This document shows, in pieces, positions 35,219 through 43,161 of a DNA stretch of 62,938 nucleotides. The DNA is from Akkermansia sp. (GTDB lineage: Bacteria; Verrucomicrobiota; Verrucomicrobiia; Verrucomicrobiales; Akkermansiaceae), in assembly GCA_017435365.1 (NCBI GenBank), contig JAFSFD010000017.1, positions 1 to 62,938 of the forward strand. The letters run 5' to 3'. Within the stretch, counting starts at the first letter, position 1; each line of letters begins with the position of its first letter. The notes beneath the pieces were generated by a model, which saw nothing but the letters and a program-made list of their open reading frames with translations, was not told the origin of the DNA and searched no databases. The translations under genes were made by a program, and so were the position numbers.

Positions 35219-35246
35219 TTGCATTCACGGGTGAGCGTGTTAGAAT
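35219..35246 (+). promoter_or_regulatory. Promoter of the SecD-like paralogue, leaderless geometry
   Basis: TTGCAT, 16-nt spacer, TAGAAT, 6 nt to ATG 35253. Transcription should begin on the start codon itself. Confidence 0.65.
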
Positions 35247-35252
35247 AACACC

Positions 35253-36167
35253 ATGTCTCTTCTTACGCTGCTGCTGGGTATTCTGACTGCGCTGGCGCCG
35301 ATTGCGGGGGTGAAGTTCCCGGAATCGGCGGCCCGGGAGGCAGTCTTGCCGGCGCGCGAGCTGGTGCTGGAGCCGCAGTGCGAGGGTGAGCTGACCGGCC
35401 GCGAGGAGGAGCGGATGCTGGCCGCCATTCAATTCCGCTGCGAGCTGGTGGGGCTCCGCGAGGTGCAGGTGCGGCGGGACGGTCGCCATTTTCTGGTGCA
35501 GGTGCAGAGCGGGCTCATACCCACGATGGAGGAATACACCGAAACGCTGGATGAGCTGGAGTCTGTCCTGAATGAGCGAACCTCCATGCAGTTGCTCCGC
35601 GTGCACCCGGACAGCGAGCTGCTGGTGCGCGATGGCGAGGTGCAGGAGCTTCTGGTGGCGTATGAAACGGCCGTAGTGGCACACGAGGAACACCCGGAGC
35701 TGAACACGCCTGCGCCGCAGATGCCGGCTCTGCCGGCGCGTCTGCGGCTGCCCGGCTACATGCTGGCGGAGCACCGCGTGGTCTCACCGGAGGATGGCTC
35801 CGGCTACTATGAATACATGGTGGTGCAGCGCCCTGAGGCCGCCGCAGAGGAGGAAATGCTGGTGACCGAGCTGGAGGTGAACCTCGCCTCGCCGGATGTG
35901 TTGCGGGGGCATATCAATGTGGAACTCACTGCCCGCGGAGGCGAGATGCTCACCCGCCTCACCCGCAGCATGCGCCTCGGAAAGGAGCGTCTCGCCATTC
36001 TGCTGGATGGTGAGATTGTCTGCGCTCCCCTGGTGCATGCGGAGCTGGGGTGTACCTTCTTCATCAGCGGTATGGAAGATGGTGTGAGTGAGCGCGTGGT
36101 GGATGGCCTGTCCATGCCCCTTCCGGTGCCGGTGAAGGTCATTGACCGCCGCGGGGTGGAGAAGTGA
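35253..36167 (+). CDS. SecD P1-domain paralogue without the membrane channel (304 aa)
   Basis: Signal peptide or single anchor at the N-terminus (MSLLTLLLGILTALAPIAGV) and then only a soluble domain. From residue about 105 it lines up with the periplasmic part of the adjacent SecDF: LLRVHPDSELLVRDGEVQEL vs LLAVYPESERVIGDADTYEL; YMVVQRPEAAAEEEMLVTEL vs YMVLQKPYAAMQKDVYITGK; MRLGKERLAILLDGEIVCAP vs MQIGRDRLAVVLNNQIKCAP. The protein ends where the SecD channel helices would start. It should lie in the periplasm. A partner or decoy of SecDF is plausible; the function is unknown. Divergently transcribed from secDF, 138 nt apart. Confidence 0.82.
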   Translation: MSLLTLLLGILTALAPIAGVKFPESAAREAVLPARELVLEPQCEGELTGREEERMLAAIQFRCELVGLREVQVRRDGRHFLVQVQSGLIPTMEEYTETLDELESVLNERTSMQLLRVHPDSELLVRDGEVQELLVAYETAVVAHEEHPELNTPAPQMPALPARLRLPGYMLAEHRVVSPEDGSGYYEYMVVQRPEAAAEEEMLVTELEVNLASPDVLRGHINVELTARGGEMLTRLTRSMRLGKERLAILLDGEIVCAPLVHAELGCTFFISGMEDGVSERVVDGLSMPLPVPVKVIDRRGVEK

Positions 36168-36242
36168 TTTCCGCATGCAAAGCAGTGTCCCCTTGCAGAA
36201 TATGCTGGTGCTTTTTCCCGGTTCCGGTGTAAAACTCCGCAC

Positions 36243-36767
36243 ATGGGATTTACAACTGCCGCAACTATACTGACCACCGCCGCTACTGTGGCGGGCAAGG
36301 CCCTGGAGGCCACCGCCGAACGCAAACAGGCCCGAGCCTTCAATGCTGCTGCCGACGAACGCCGCCGCCTGGCCGAAAATCAGGCCGGCGCCATCACCCG
36401 CACCGCCCTGGAGAATAACCGCCGCGAGCAGCGCAACGCGCAGATGCAGCTCGCCACCGCTCGGGCAGATGCTGCGGCCTCCGGCCTCCTCAGCTCCGCC
36501 ACTGCCACAGTGCGTGAGCGCGACCTGGCCACCCGCCTGGAGGACGATATCAACAACCGCACCAACGCCGCCCTGCAGGAAGCCAACACCATCCGCTCCC
36601 AGGGCGCCTACGATGCGCACGACCTGCAGGCGCAGTCAAGCCAGGCACGCCTGCGTAGCAAGGGTGCCTGGCTGGGGGCGGCGGGTGGGGTATTCCGTGG
36701 CCTCAGCTCGGTGGATTGGAGCTCCGGCCGCTCAGGCAGTTCAGGTAGTAGTGCAACGCAAGTTTGA
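36243..36767 (+). CDS. Phage virion-like helical protein (174 aa)
   Basis: Starts with an Ala/Thr-rich stretch (MGFTTAATILTTAATVAGKA) and continues as a long charged helix (ALENNRREQRNAQMQLATAR, DAAASGLLSSATATVRERDL), ending in a Ser/Gly tail. The pattern of EQRNAQ..L...RA.A.ASG...S......RE.D. resembles small internal virion/core proteins of podovirus-like phages. It stands alone with no other phage gene in the window, so it is probably a prophage remnant or a domesticated gene. The assignment is by general resemblance only. Confidence 0.5.
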   Translation: MGFTTAATILTTAATVAGKALEATAERKQARAFNAAADERRRLAENQAGAITRTALENNRREQRNAQMQLATARADAAASGLLSSATATVRERDLATRLEDDINNRTNAALQEANTIRSQGAYDAHDLQAQSSQARLRSKGAWLGAAGGVFRGLSSVDWSSGRSGSSGSSATQV

Positions 36768-36867
36768 GCACCGAGGTGCGGTCCAGCCCGCGTTGCCGGG
36801 CAAATCTTTCCAGTCGCTCAAAGAGAGCCTCCTGGCAGCGGAAGGTTATCATGTGCAGTGAGGGCAT
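36703..36867 (-). CDS. Small ribbon-helix-helix (CopG/Arc-type) protein (54 aa)
   Basis: A short minus-strand frame from ATG 36867 (or ATG 36852) to TGA 36703. Residues 6-46 fit an RHH repressor: strand MITFRCQ, helix A EALFERLERFARQRG, turn LDRTS, helix B VLKLALHYYLNCLSG. RHH proteins bind DNA as dimers, often as antitoxins or plasmid/phage repressors. Its 3' end overlaps the phage-like gene in antisense by 65 nt. A perfect 14-bp inverted repeat spans its start codon (36854-36890) and could be its own operator. No toxin gene is directly adjacent. Confidence 0.6.
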   Translation of the reverse strand: MPSLHMITFRCQEALFERLERFARQRGLDRTSVLKLALHYYLNCLSGRSSNPPS

Positions 36868-36890
36868 GCCCACAGTATGCCCTCACTGCA
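36854..36890. promoter_or_regulatory. Perfect 14-bp inverted repeat at the RHH gene start
   Basis: TGCAGTGAGGGCAT (36854-36867) and ATGCCCTCACTGCA (36877-36890), 9-nt gap. Covers the ATG codon. Either an operator for the RHH dimer pair or an mRNA hairpin hiding the start; no T-run follows, so not a standard terminator. Confidence 0.6.
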
Positions 36891-37016
36891 ACCTGTTTTC
36901 AAGCAATGTTATGCGTCCGCCGCCTAACGGTTGCGTGTCTTTATGCCCCTGAAGGTATGTATGCTGAGAATGGGGCTCATGGGGAATGATGCCCATCCTG
37001 CTGCGGAGTCTGGACG

Positions 37017-38249
37017 TCAGGGGCAGGACTTGAACGTCAAATGCTCCAGCACACCTTGAGTTCTCTGCCGGATGTGCTGAGTGAGGTGGCTCATGGTGCT
37101 TTCAGGGATATGGGGGAGCTGTGGTATTTTATTCAGGACGGACAAAAGAGATTGCGCCGTCATTTTAACCTGTTGTATGACTGCTTTGGCTGGCACGTTG
37201 ATATCCTGGGCAAAACGTTCCCACCTGCCTCCGGAAATGAAGAAGGAGTTGCGCTTGCCACCTATTCCCATAGCCATGCATCGGGCCAGTCGTCGTCCGT
37301 AATAGGTGGTGCTGAGCAGATCGTAGAAAGGAGCCAGACTCCGCCCGTTCCCTTGCCGAATCATGGAGATGTTTTTGGCGTGAGCATCATTGTTGCCGAT
37401 ACACAGGTTGAATGCAGCCCACTTTATCAGCAGACTCAGATCAACTGCCGGTTGCAAGGAATAGCGGCGTATGAGTACCGAGCAGTCGTAGAAGGATGGC
37501 CCCCCGTCGCGTTCGTATTTGATATCGGAGCTCAGTGCCATCATCTGGCAGAAGTCCTCCTGCGGCAGTCTCCGGGGGTGAAAGTCTGTCCCTTCCCGGT
37601 CGTACCGATTCACTACCAGAACCGGGTATTCCGGCAGGGGGAGGATGTGGCTGCGCACTGTCGGTAATCCTATGCTGCGAGCCAGTTCCAGGCAGAGATG
37701 CTCGTTTTCAACGCTGTGCGGGAACCCATCAATGGGGAGTTTGAGAATGCAATTGCTCGCGGCTCCCTGCTGAGGAAGATAGTACTCGCCCGCGTGATGA
37801 AAAAGCGGTAATTTGTGTTGCGCTCCGGCGAGTGAAAGACTGGTCTGCCGTTCGCCGGAAGCCATCGGGAACTCAGGCAGCTTATTGAGCAGTTCCTGAA
37901 TTTGTCCGGTGGAAAGTGCTGCATAGTGTCCCTGTGTGCCGGGGCCGCCTATGGAAAAGGCGCCAGCACAGTCCTGTCCCACGTGTTTCAGGATGCCGAA
38001 GATGTTTTCAGGATTGGTTCCATACTGCCGGGCAAGGCTCTCCCTTATGCGGCCTTCCGGCAGCATGTTTTCGAAAAAGGCGCGCACCTCGTATCCCGTG
38101 TGTTTGAGATGAAATCGCGGCAGTGACACGGAAATATCAAATCCATGCAATTGCCAGGCTTTGGTGTATTCCAACTCCAGAAATCCGTGTTGATTCAAAA
38201 TCAGCCCGGCTGCTTCCTGTCCCTCGTAGTAGATGGGGAGTCTGTTCAT
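37017..38249 (-). CDS. hipA: HipA-type Ser/Thr kinase toxin
   Basis: HipA kinases phosphorylate a translation target (glutamyl-tRNA synthetase in E. coli) and cause growth arrest. N-terminal subdomain residues 1-100 (YYEGQEAAGLILNQ; FFENMLPEGRIRESLA), autophosphorylation/P-loop segment SLAGAQHKLPL (S139), catalytic GNNDAHAKN with D288, and metal-binding Asp in FYDLLST (D310). 410 aa is close to the E. coli protein (440). The ATG overlaps the hipB stop by 4 nt. All catalytic residues appear intact, so the toxin is probably active and held by HipB. Confidence 0.93.
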   Translation of the reverse strand: MNRLPIYYEGQEAAGLILNQHGFLELEYTKAWQLHGFDISVSLPRFHLKHTGYEVRAFFENMLPEGRIRESLARQYGTNPENIFGILKHVGQDCAGAFSIGGPGTQGHYAALSTGQIQELLNKLPEFPMASGERQTSLSLAGAQHKLPLFHHAGEYYLPQQGAASNCILKLPIDGFPHSVENEHLCLELARSIGLPTVRSHILPLPEYPVLVVNRYDREGTDFHPRRLPQEDFCQMMALSSDIKYERDGGPSFYDCSVLIRRYSLQPAVDLSLLIKWAAFNLCIGNNDAHAKNISMIRQGNGRSLAPFYDLLSTTYYGRRLARCMAMGIGGKRNSFFISGGRWERFAQDINVPAKAVIQQVKMTAQSLLSVLNKIPQLPHIPESTMSHLTQHIRQRTQGVLEHLTFKSCP

Positions 38250-38470
38250 GAGTCAATTTCCTCCCTTCCTTTGATATCAACAACGAGTCCCAGCATGCTT
38301 AACAGTTGAAAAGCCATGCTGATGCTGACGCCCCGCTTTCCTCGCTCCAGCTCACTCAGAAGCCGCGGGCTGCAGGGCACCAGCATGGATAATTCTGCAA
38401 TGGTGAGCCCTTGTTCCTTTCGCCGCTGGCGGATGATGCTGCCTAATTCTGTATCTGATGAGATGTGCAT
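38246..38470 (-). CDS. hipB: HipB-type antitoxin and repressor
   Basis: XRE-type helix-turn-helix (residues about 8-65): LGSIIRQRRKEQGLTIAELS, then VPCSPRLLSELERGKRGVSI. It binds HipA and represses its own operon. 74 aa, shorter than E. coli HipB (88), lacking most of the C-terminal tail. The ATG follows directly after operator O1; three ATTCC-N-GGGAAT palindromes stand upstream at 51-bp intervals. Confidence 0.92.
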   Translation of the reverse strand: MHISSDTELGSIIRQRRKEQGLTIAELSMLVPCSPRLLSELERGKRGVSISMAFQLLSMLGLVVDIKGREEIDS

Positions 38471-38588
38471 ATTCCCTTTTGGGAAAATTATAAGGCTAAA
38501 ATGTCATTTTTCAAGCAAATTATTCCGAATTGGGATAAAAATAGGATGAGTTGGTGAGTGTGGAGCAGGAATATTCCGAAAAGGGAAT
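38471..38588 (-). promoter_or_regulatory. hipBA promoter with three evenly spaced operators
   Basis: Minus strand promoter TTGAAA-16-TATAAT. Operators: O1 ATTCCCTTTTGGGAA (38471-38485) between -10 and ATG; O2 ATTCCGAATTGGGAT (38522-38536), near or upstream of -35; O3 ATTCCGAAAAGGGAAT (38573-38588). Centres are 51 and about 51.5 bp apart, close to five helical turns. Confidence 0.75.
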
Positions 38589-38623
38589 ATTTTATTCCGC
38601 TGTATGCGTTGTAGGAAAACGAC

Positions 38624-38686
38624 ATCCGGCTGGCGCCGGACGATATCTTGCCTTCGGCAAGACGATATCCTCACGTTGTCCGGACG
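38624..38686. repeat. Second palindromic repeat family, double-hairpin copy at M16 stop
   Basis: TCCGGCTGGCGCCGGA then CGATATC, CTTGCCTTCGGCAAG, and GACGATATCCTCAC, ending at the TGA of the M16 gene (minus strand). The GCCGGACGATATC..TCAC blocks recur at 60379-60406 at another gene's stop. Confidence 0.65.
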
Positions 38687-41185
38687 TCAGGGATGAACGG
38701 AAATCCACGTGCGGGTGGCGGCGGGGGAAAGGGTGGCGGCGATAAAGTGGTTCATCTGCTCAGGGGTGACGGCGCGGAGTAGCTCCGGGACGCGGTCGTC
38801 GTAGTCCGCGCCGAGGCCGAGCAGGGTGTTCACGGCCATGCCGCTGCAGCGTTTGCCGCAGCTTTGCAGGGCGAGCACGCGGGCGGTGAGGGCGGTGGAG
38901 CGGGCGCGTTCCAGTGCATCGGCGGGCATGCCTTCCAGAGCCAGGCGGTTGAGGAGCTCTTCCAGCACGGCGCGGGCTTCGGCCAGCTGCTCCGGGGCCG
39001 TGCCCAGGTAGAAGTACAGGCAGCCGGCATCCACCCCCAGCAGGGAGGAAGCGGCGGCGTAGTACGCCAACCCGCGTTTCTCGCGGATTTCATCGAAGAG
39101 CGGGCCGGCCATGTCGCGGCTCCATTCCTCAAAGAGCAGCTGCGTGGGCGTGGAGTCGGAAAGCGCATGGGAAGCCGGCACGGCCAGCGCCAGCACGGCC
39201 TGTTCCTTATCCAGAATCTGCACGGCATCCGCAGGCATCTGGGCCGGGGTGGCGGTGCGCTCGGCTGGCCGCCCGGCGGGCATGGCGCCGAAGTATTGCT
39301 CCGCCAGCGCCAGCACCTGCCCGGGGTCGATATCGCCGGCCACAGCCAGCACGGCATTCTGCGCGCAGACCAGGCGGGCATGCTGGCTGAGCAGCTCGCT
39401 GCGGGTGAGGCTTTGCACGCTTTCCACGGTGCCATCCCGGTGGTTGCCGTAGGAGACGCTGCCGAAGCAGAGGCCGCGGAGCTTGCGGAACGCGAGGGCT
39501 GCGGGGTCTTCCTCGGCATCCAGGATATCGGCCACCATGGCGCTTTTCTCGTTCTCGATGACCTCGGCGGGCAGGGTGGGGTGCAGGGCGGCATCGGCCA
39601 GCAGCTCCAGCAGGGCGGGGGTATCTGCCGCCAGCCCGTGGATGGAGAGGTTGAAGGTGTTGTTCCCGGCGGCGCTGGAGATAGCGCCGCCCAGGTTTTC
39701 CACCTCGTTGGCCAGTTGCTCCGCGCTGCGGGTGGTGGTGCCTTTCAAGAGACATTCAGCCAGCAGGGAATTGATGCCGGCGTTCTGCGCGGTTTCGGTC
39801 TGGCTGCCGGCGCCGAACACGATTTCGGCATAGGCCAGGGGCACGCGCTTGTCCACGCGGGTGACCACGCGCAGGCCGTTGGGCAGGGTATGCACCACCG
39901 GGGCGTGGTCATCGGCCTTGCCGGTGGCGGCGGTGGTGTCCGCATTCGTGCCGGTGGGGTCCACGCTCACTTCCACCAGGCGGTCGGGGATGAAATAGGT
40001 GGCCGCCACGCGGGCCAGGTCTTCGTTCGTCACGTGGGAAAGCGCGGCATCCCACTCCTCCATGCTGTGCGGGTTGCGGCTCAGGTGCCAGGACATACCC
40101 AGCACATTCGCCACGCCCTGCACGGTGGAAAGTCCGCGCAGGCGCCCGGTGAGCATCTGGCGGCGCGAGCGGCGGCGCGCTTCGTCGAATTCCGCTTCCG
40201 GCAAGGTGCGCATGAACTCCAGCACGGCATCGCGGAGCTCATCGCGCTTCTCGCGGTCCACATCGAACTCCAGCACCAGCGCACCCTCGCCCGTGCGGTC
40301 CGGCACCGGCATGATGGACATATCGTGCGCCAGTCCCAGTTCATCGTGGAATCGCTTGTAGAGCCAGGCAGAGCGGCCATCGCCCAGAATGGAGCCGAGA
40401 ATCGAGAGGGCGGCGGCATCCGGGTGGTTGGAGGTGGGGGTGCGCCAGGCCAGCATAAGCGTGCTGGTGGGCTGGGCAAACTCGCAGCGGTGCGTGCGCG
40501 GCCCCCACTGGCGGGGTTCCGGTGTGGGAACGACCGCTCTGGCCGGGGTGGCGGCGGCGCTGCCGAACTCGGCATCGGCCGCGGCGAAAAGCTCGGCGGG
40601 CTCCACATCGCCCGCCACGCACAGGAACATATTGCCCGGCACATAGCGGCTGCGGTGGTAGGCCACCATGTCCTCATAGCTCAGGGAATCGAAGGCGCTG
40701 CGTGTGCCGATGACCGGCAGGCGGCGCGGGGCCACCTTGAAGAGCGTGCGGATGAGCGCGTGGTAGGCGGTGTCCTGCGGGTCGTCGTTGTACATGCTCA
40801 TCTCGCGGCGGATGACGTCGCGCTCGCGCTCCCACTCCTCACGAGGGAAGGCGGGGTGCAGGCACAGCTGGGCCAGCAGGTGCAGGAACTCCCGCCAGTG
40901 CGCCGCCGGGCCATCGATGTAGAACACCGTGCGGTCGGTGCTGGTGTAGGCATTCCACATGCCGCCCAGCTCGGGCACGCGCTCGTTCAGCCGGCGGGCG
41001 CTGAATTCATCTGTGCCCTTGAACACCATGTGCTCCAGCAGGTGCGAAAGCCCCGCGCCCAGGTGCTCCCCTTCGTGGATGGAGCCTGTCTCAATCCATA
41101 CCTGGAGCGAAACCAGCGGAAAAGCCTTCTGCGGAGCCACCACCGTGGTGAATCCATTGGAACATACGTGTACCTCGTGCTGCAT
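38687..41185 (-). CDS. M16 family zinc metallopeptidase, two-domain (832 aa)
   Basis: Pitrilysin/processing-peptidase family. N-terminal M16 domain has the inverted zinc motif HLLEH at residues 48-52 (GLSHLLEHMVFKGT) and the third ligand probably at E128 (DVIRREMSM). A second M16-like domain starts near residue 430 (HTLPNGLRVVTRVDKRVPLA) and lacks HxxEH, as is usual for the partner half; so both halves of the clam-shell are in one chain. No signal peptide is evident from the chosen ATG 41185 (MQHEVHVCSNGFTTVV), which TTGCAC-17-GATACT precedes by 7 nt. Degrades peptides; substrate unknown. Confidence 0.92.
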   Translation of the reverse strand: MQHEVHVCSNGFTTVVAPQKAFPLVSLQVWIETGSIHEGEHLGAGLSHLLEHMVFKGTDEFSARRLNERVPELGGMWNAYTSTDRTVFYIDGPAAHWREFLHLLAQLCLHPAFPREEWERERDVIRREMSMYNDDPQDTAYHALIRTLFKVAPRRLPVIGTRSAFDSLSYEDMVAYHRSRYVPGNMFLCVAGDVEPAELFAAADAEFGSAAATPARAVVPTPEPRQWGPRTHRCEFAQPTSTLMLAWRTPTSNHPDAAALSILGSILGDGRSAWLYKRFHDELGLAHDMSIMPVPDRTGEGALVLEFDVDREKRDELRDAVLEFMRTLPEAEFDEARRRSRRQMLTGRLRGLSTVQGVANVLGMSWHLSRNPHSMEEWDAALSHVTNEDLARVAATYFIPDRLVEVSVDPTGTNADTTAATGKADDHAPVVHTLPNGLRVVTRVDKRVPLAYAEIVFGAGSQTETAQNAGINSLLAECLLKGTTTRSAEQLANEVENLGGAISSAAGNNTFNLSIHGLAADTPALLELLADAALHPTLPAEVIENEKSAMVADILDAEEDPAALAFRKLRGLCFGSVSYGNHRDGTVESVQSLTRSELLSQHARLVCAQNAVLAVAGDIDPGQVLALAEQYFGAMPAGRPAERTATPAQMPADAVQILDKEQAVLALAVPASHALSDSTPTQLLFEEWSRDMAGPLFDEIREKRGLAYYAAASSLLGVDAGCLYFYLGTAPEQLAEARAVLEELLNRLALEGMPADALERARSTALTARVLALQSCGKRCSGMAVNTLLGLGADYDDRVPELLRAVTPEQMNHFIAATLSPAATRTWISVHP

Positions 41186-41192
41186 GAAATGC

Positions 41193-41221
41193 AGTATCGC
41201 ACAGTGAGCTGCGAGGTGCAA
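41193..41221 (-). promoter_or_regulatory. M16 protease promoter, leaderless geometry
   Basis: Minus strand TTGCAC, 17-nt spacer, GATACT, 7 nt to ATG 41185. Confidence 0.6.
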
Positions 41222-41232
41222 GCAATTAGGGC

Positions 41233-41261
41233 TTGTTATGGCATGAAACGAGGGATATAAT
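41233..41261 (+). promoter_or_regulatory. Promoter of small membrane protein, leaderless geometry
   Basis: TTGTTA, 17-nt spacer, TATAAT, 7 nt to ATG 41269. Divergent from the M16 promoter; the -35 boxes are 11 nt apart. Confidence 0.7.
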
Positions 41262-41268
41262 ACCTGCC

Positions 41269-41619
41269 ATGTGGCGCAAAATATCATGCGTGCTGGCCTT
41301 TCTGGCCTCTCTTTACCTTCTGAATGGAGGGCTGATGCATGCCTGGCTCACGGCTGCTGACCCGGCGGCGGTGGCGCATCACCGCATGTACTGCTACGCG
41401 TTTACGGGCGGAGCGCTGCTGGCATATGTGGCGTTCGGGGTGCTGCTGCGGCCGCGCAGTGTGCTGCATTTTGTGCTGTGCAGTGTGGCAGTGCCTCTGC
41501 TGTTAGTAGCGGTATTGGCTGTTCACGCTCAGGGATTCCACCCCGGTTGGACGCTGGCCTTGGTGGTTTCAGCCGCGTACCTCCTCTGGTGGGTGTGGGT
41601 GGTGGTGAATCGCAAGTGA
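41269..41619 (+). CDS. Small four-helix membrane protein (116 aa)
   Basis: Four hydrophobic segments (VLAFLASLYLLNGGLMHAWL; YAFTGGALLAYVAFGVLL; FVLCSVAVPLLLVAVLAV; WTLALVVSAAYLLWWVWVVV) with almost no soluble part. Family not recognised. Start at 41269 (MWRKISCVL) fits the TATAAT box 7 nt upstream; the frame continues open to 41233. Unknown function. Confidence 0.65.
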   Translation: MWRKISCVLAFLASLYLLNGGLMHAWLTAADPAAVAHHRMYCYAFTGGALLAYVAFGVLLRPRSVLHFVLCSVAVPLLLVAVLAVHAQGFHPGWTLALVVSAAYLLWWVWVVVNRK

Positions 41620-41702
41620 AGTTTTGCAGATTTTTTTGCGACTATTCACGATTCATTATTCACTATTCACTCGAATTGTGTTAGACTCCCCGCCGTAAGC
41701 CC

Positions 41703-42686
41703 ATGATTGACCTCGTCCTCAATTCCTTTTTTGCGTCGATTCCGGTGTTTATTTTCTTCGGAATCGGTTTCTGGCTGCGGTTCAAGAAAGCCATTGCACC
41801 CGAGCAGGATGGCGTGATTCTGCAACTGGCCATGGATGTGGGCTACCCCTGCCTGATTTTTCACAGTATCATGAAATACATGGTGGTGGAGGCTAATCCC
41901 GCCATGGCCGGCATCGGCTTCTCGCTGCAGGGGATTCTGTGCGGCTTCCTGGAGATGCTGGTGGGTGTGCTGGCGGCCTATGCGGTGGCCTGGGTGCTGC
42001 GGCTGCGCATCGGCACCGGGCTGCGCACCTTCACCCTCACCGCCGGGGTGCAGAACTACGTGTTCTTCGTGGTGCCTATCATCCAGATGCTCTTTTCAGC
42101 CCCCGGTGATCCTACGCTGGGCGTGCTCTTCATTCACAACATGGGCTGCGAGCTCTTCATCTGGAGCCTGGGGGTCATCCTCATGTGCGGCGGGGTGAAG
42201 AACCTGCGCCTGGGGCTGCTGCTCCGCGGGCCCCTGCTGGCGGTCATCGTCTCGCTGCTCATTGCCTGGGTGGGGCTCGGGCCGTTTGTGGCTCTGCCGC
42301 CGCTCATGAAGGCGGCCGAGATGATTGGCGCGGTCTCCACCCCCATCTGCCTGATTATTTTCGGATGCTCGCTGTTTGATCTGACCCGCAACTTCACCTG
42401 GCAGCCGCGCATGCTGGTGGCGGGCGTGGTGACGCGTCTTATGCTGGCACCGGCGCTCATTCTGCTGCTGGCCTGGCTGCTGCCGGTGGACCCGCTGATG
42501 AAGCGCATCATGGTGATTCAGAGTGCCATTCCCAGCGCGGTGATTCCGGTGATTCTGGCCAAGCGTTTCGGCGGTGTGCCGGAGGTGGGTACCCAGGTGC
42601 TGCTGGCCACCACGCTGTGCTCCTTCATCACGCTGCCTATCTGGCTGGCGCTGGGCAGCCGCTTCGTGGTGCCGCTGATTCCCTGA
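41703..42686 (+). CDS. AEC-family (auxin efflux carrier-like) permease (327 aa)
   Basis: Inner-membrane transporter with about ten spans, the AEC fold (PIN-like transporters). N-terminal IPVFIFFGIGFWLRFKKAIA and the mid-protein TAGVQNYVFFVVPIIQMLF, which corresponds to the conserved N..(N/G)..P region, then the C-terminal repeat AKRFGGVPEVGTQVLLATTL. Bacterial members export small organic acids such as malate or malonate; the substrate is unknown here. A TTCACT-17-TAGACT promoter lies 15 nt before ATG. The A/T repeats at 41640-41670 (ATTCAC x4) precede it. Confidence 0.88.
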   Translation: MIDLVLNSFFASIPVFIFFGIGFWLRFKKAIAPEQDGVILQLAMDVGYPCLIFHSIMKYMVVEANPAMAGIGFSLQGILCGFLEMLVGVLAAYAVAWVLRLRIGTGLRTFTLTAGVQNYVFFVVPIIQMLFSAPGDPTLGVLFIHNMGCELFIWSLGVILMCGGVKNLRLGLLLRGPLLAVIVSLLIAWVGLGPFVALPPLMKAAEMIGAVSTPICLIIFGCSLFDLTRNFTWQPRMLVAGVVTRLMLAPALILLLAWLLPVDPLMKRIMVIQSAIPSAVIPVILAKRFGGVPEVGTQVLLATTLCSFITLPIWLALGSRFVVPLIP

Positions 42687-42720
42687 ATCCCGGCCTTTTT
42701 ACTTCGTGCCTCGTACTTCT

Positions 42721-42747
42721 GCAAATTCCCATTTATCATGCCGGGGG
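42721..42747. repeat. Fragment of REPIN-like repeat end
   Basis: CAAATTCCCATTTATC followed by a G-run matches the outer end of copies 3 and 5, but the hairpin core is missing. Between the convergent AEC and apaG genes. Confidence 0.45.
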
Positions 42748-42771
42748 GCGGCTGGCTGATCGAGCGTCGAA

Positions 42772-43161
42772 TCAGCTCTGGAAGCAGCTTCTGGGGAAGT
42801 GGAGCGGGGCGGAGATGAACGGGGTGCCGAGCTCATCGTTGCCGAAGAGGCGGAGCTCCATGGAAACTGGCGGGGAGTCGAACTCATGGCAGCCGCTGCA
42901 GGAGAAAACGGCCCCGGGTGCCAGGGTCGGGTAGTCGTTGAAGACTTTGGAAGCCTCGATGATGCGGGTGTTGCCGTTGCGCTCGCGGAGGGTCCACTTG
43001 CGGCCGAGCAGTCGCACGGGGTGGGCGCCGGTGTTGCAGATGCTGATGCGGAAGAGGGTGCGGTAGATGGGGCGGGGGCGGCGCATGGCCTGCACCCCGG
43101 ACATGACGAGGCGCATTTCCAAGGGAGCGTAGACCGGCAGGCTGTGGCTCTTAGTGCTCAT
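42772..43161 (-). CDS. apaG: ApaG-domain protein (129 aa)
   Basis: Fibronectin-III-like ApaG fold: IYRTLFRISICNTGAHPVRL, LLGRKWTLRERNGNTRIIEA, DYPTLAPGAVFSCSGCHEFD, matching the family's V.LL.R.W.I.D..G and P.L.PG..F.Y.S. motifs. Its role is unsettled (linked to magnesium/cobalt resistance in enterics). It overlaps the preceding secreted-protein gene by 11 nt, so it is translationally coupled to it, an unusual partner. The N-terminal 30 residues are the least typical. Confidence 0.85.
   Translation of the reverse strand: MSTKSHSLPVYAPLEMRLVMSGVQAMRRPRPIYRTLFRISICNTGAHPVRLLGRKWTLRERNGNTRIIEASKVFNDYPTLAPGAVFSCSGCHEFDSPPVSMELRLFGNDELGTPFISAPLHFPRSCFQS

Noticed and set aside
38864..41260. 798-codon open frame antisense to the M16 protease
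   Set aside because: M16 zinc motif and promoter support the minus strand; the other is a mirror frame.
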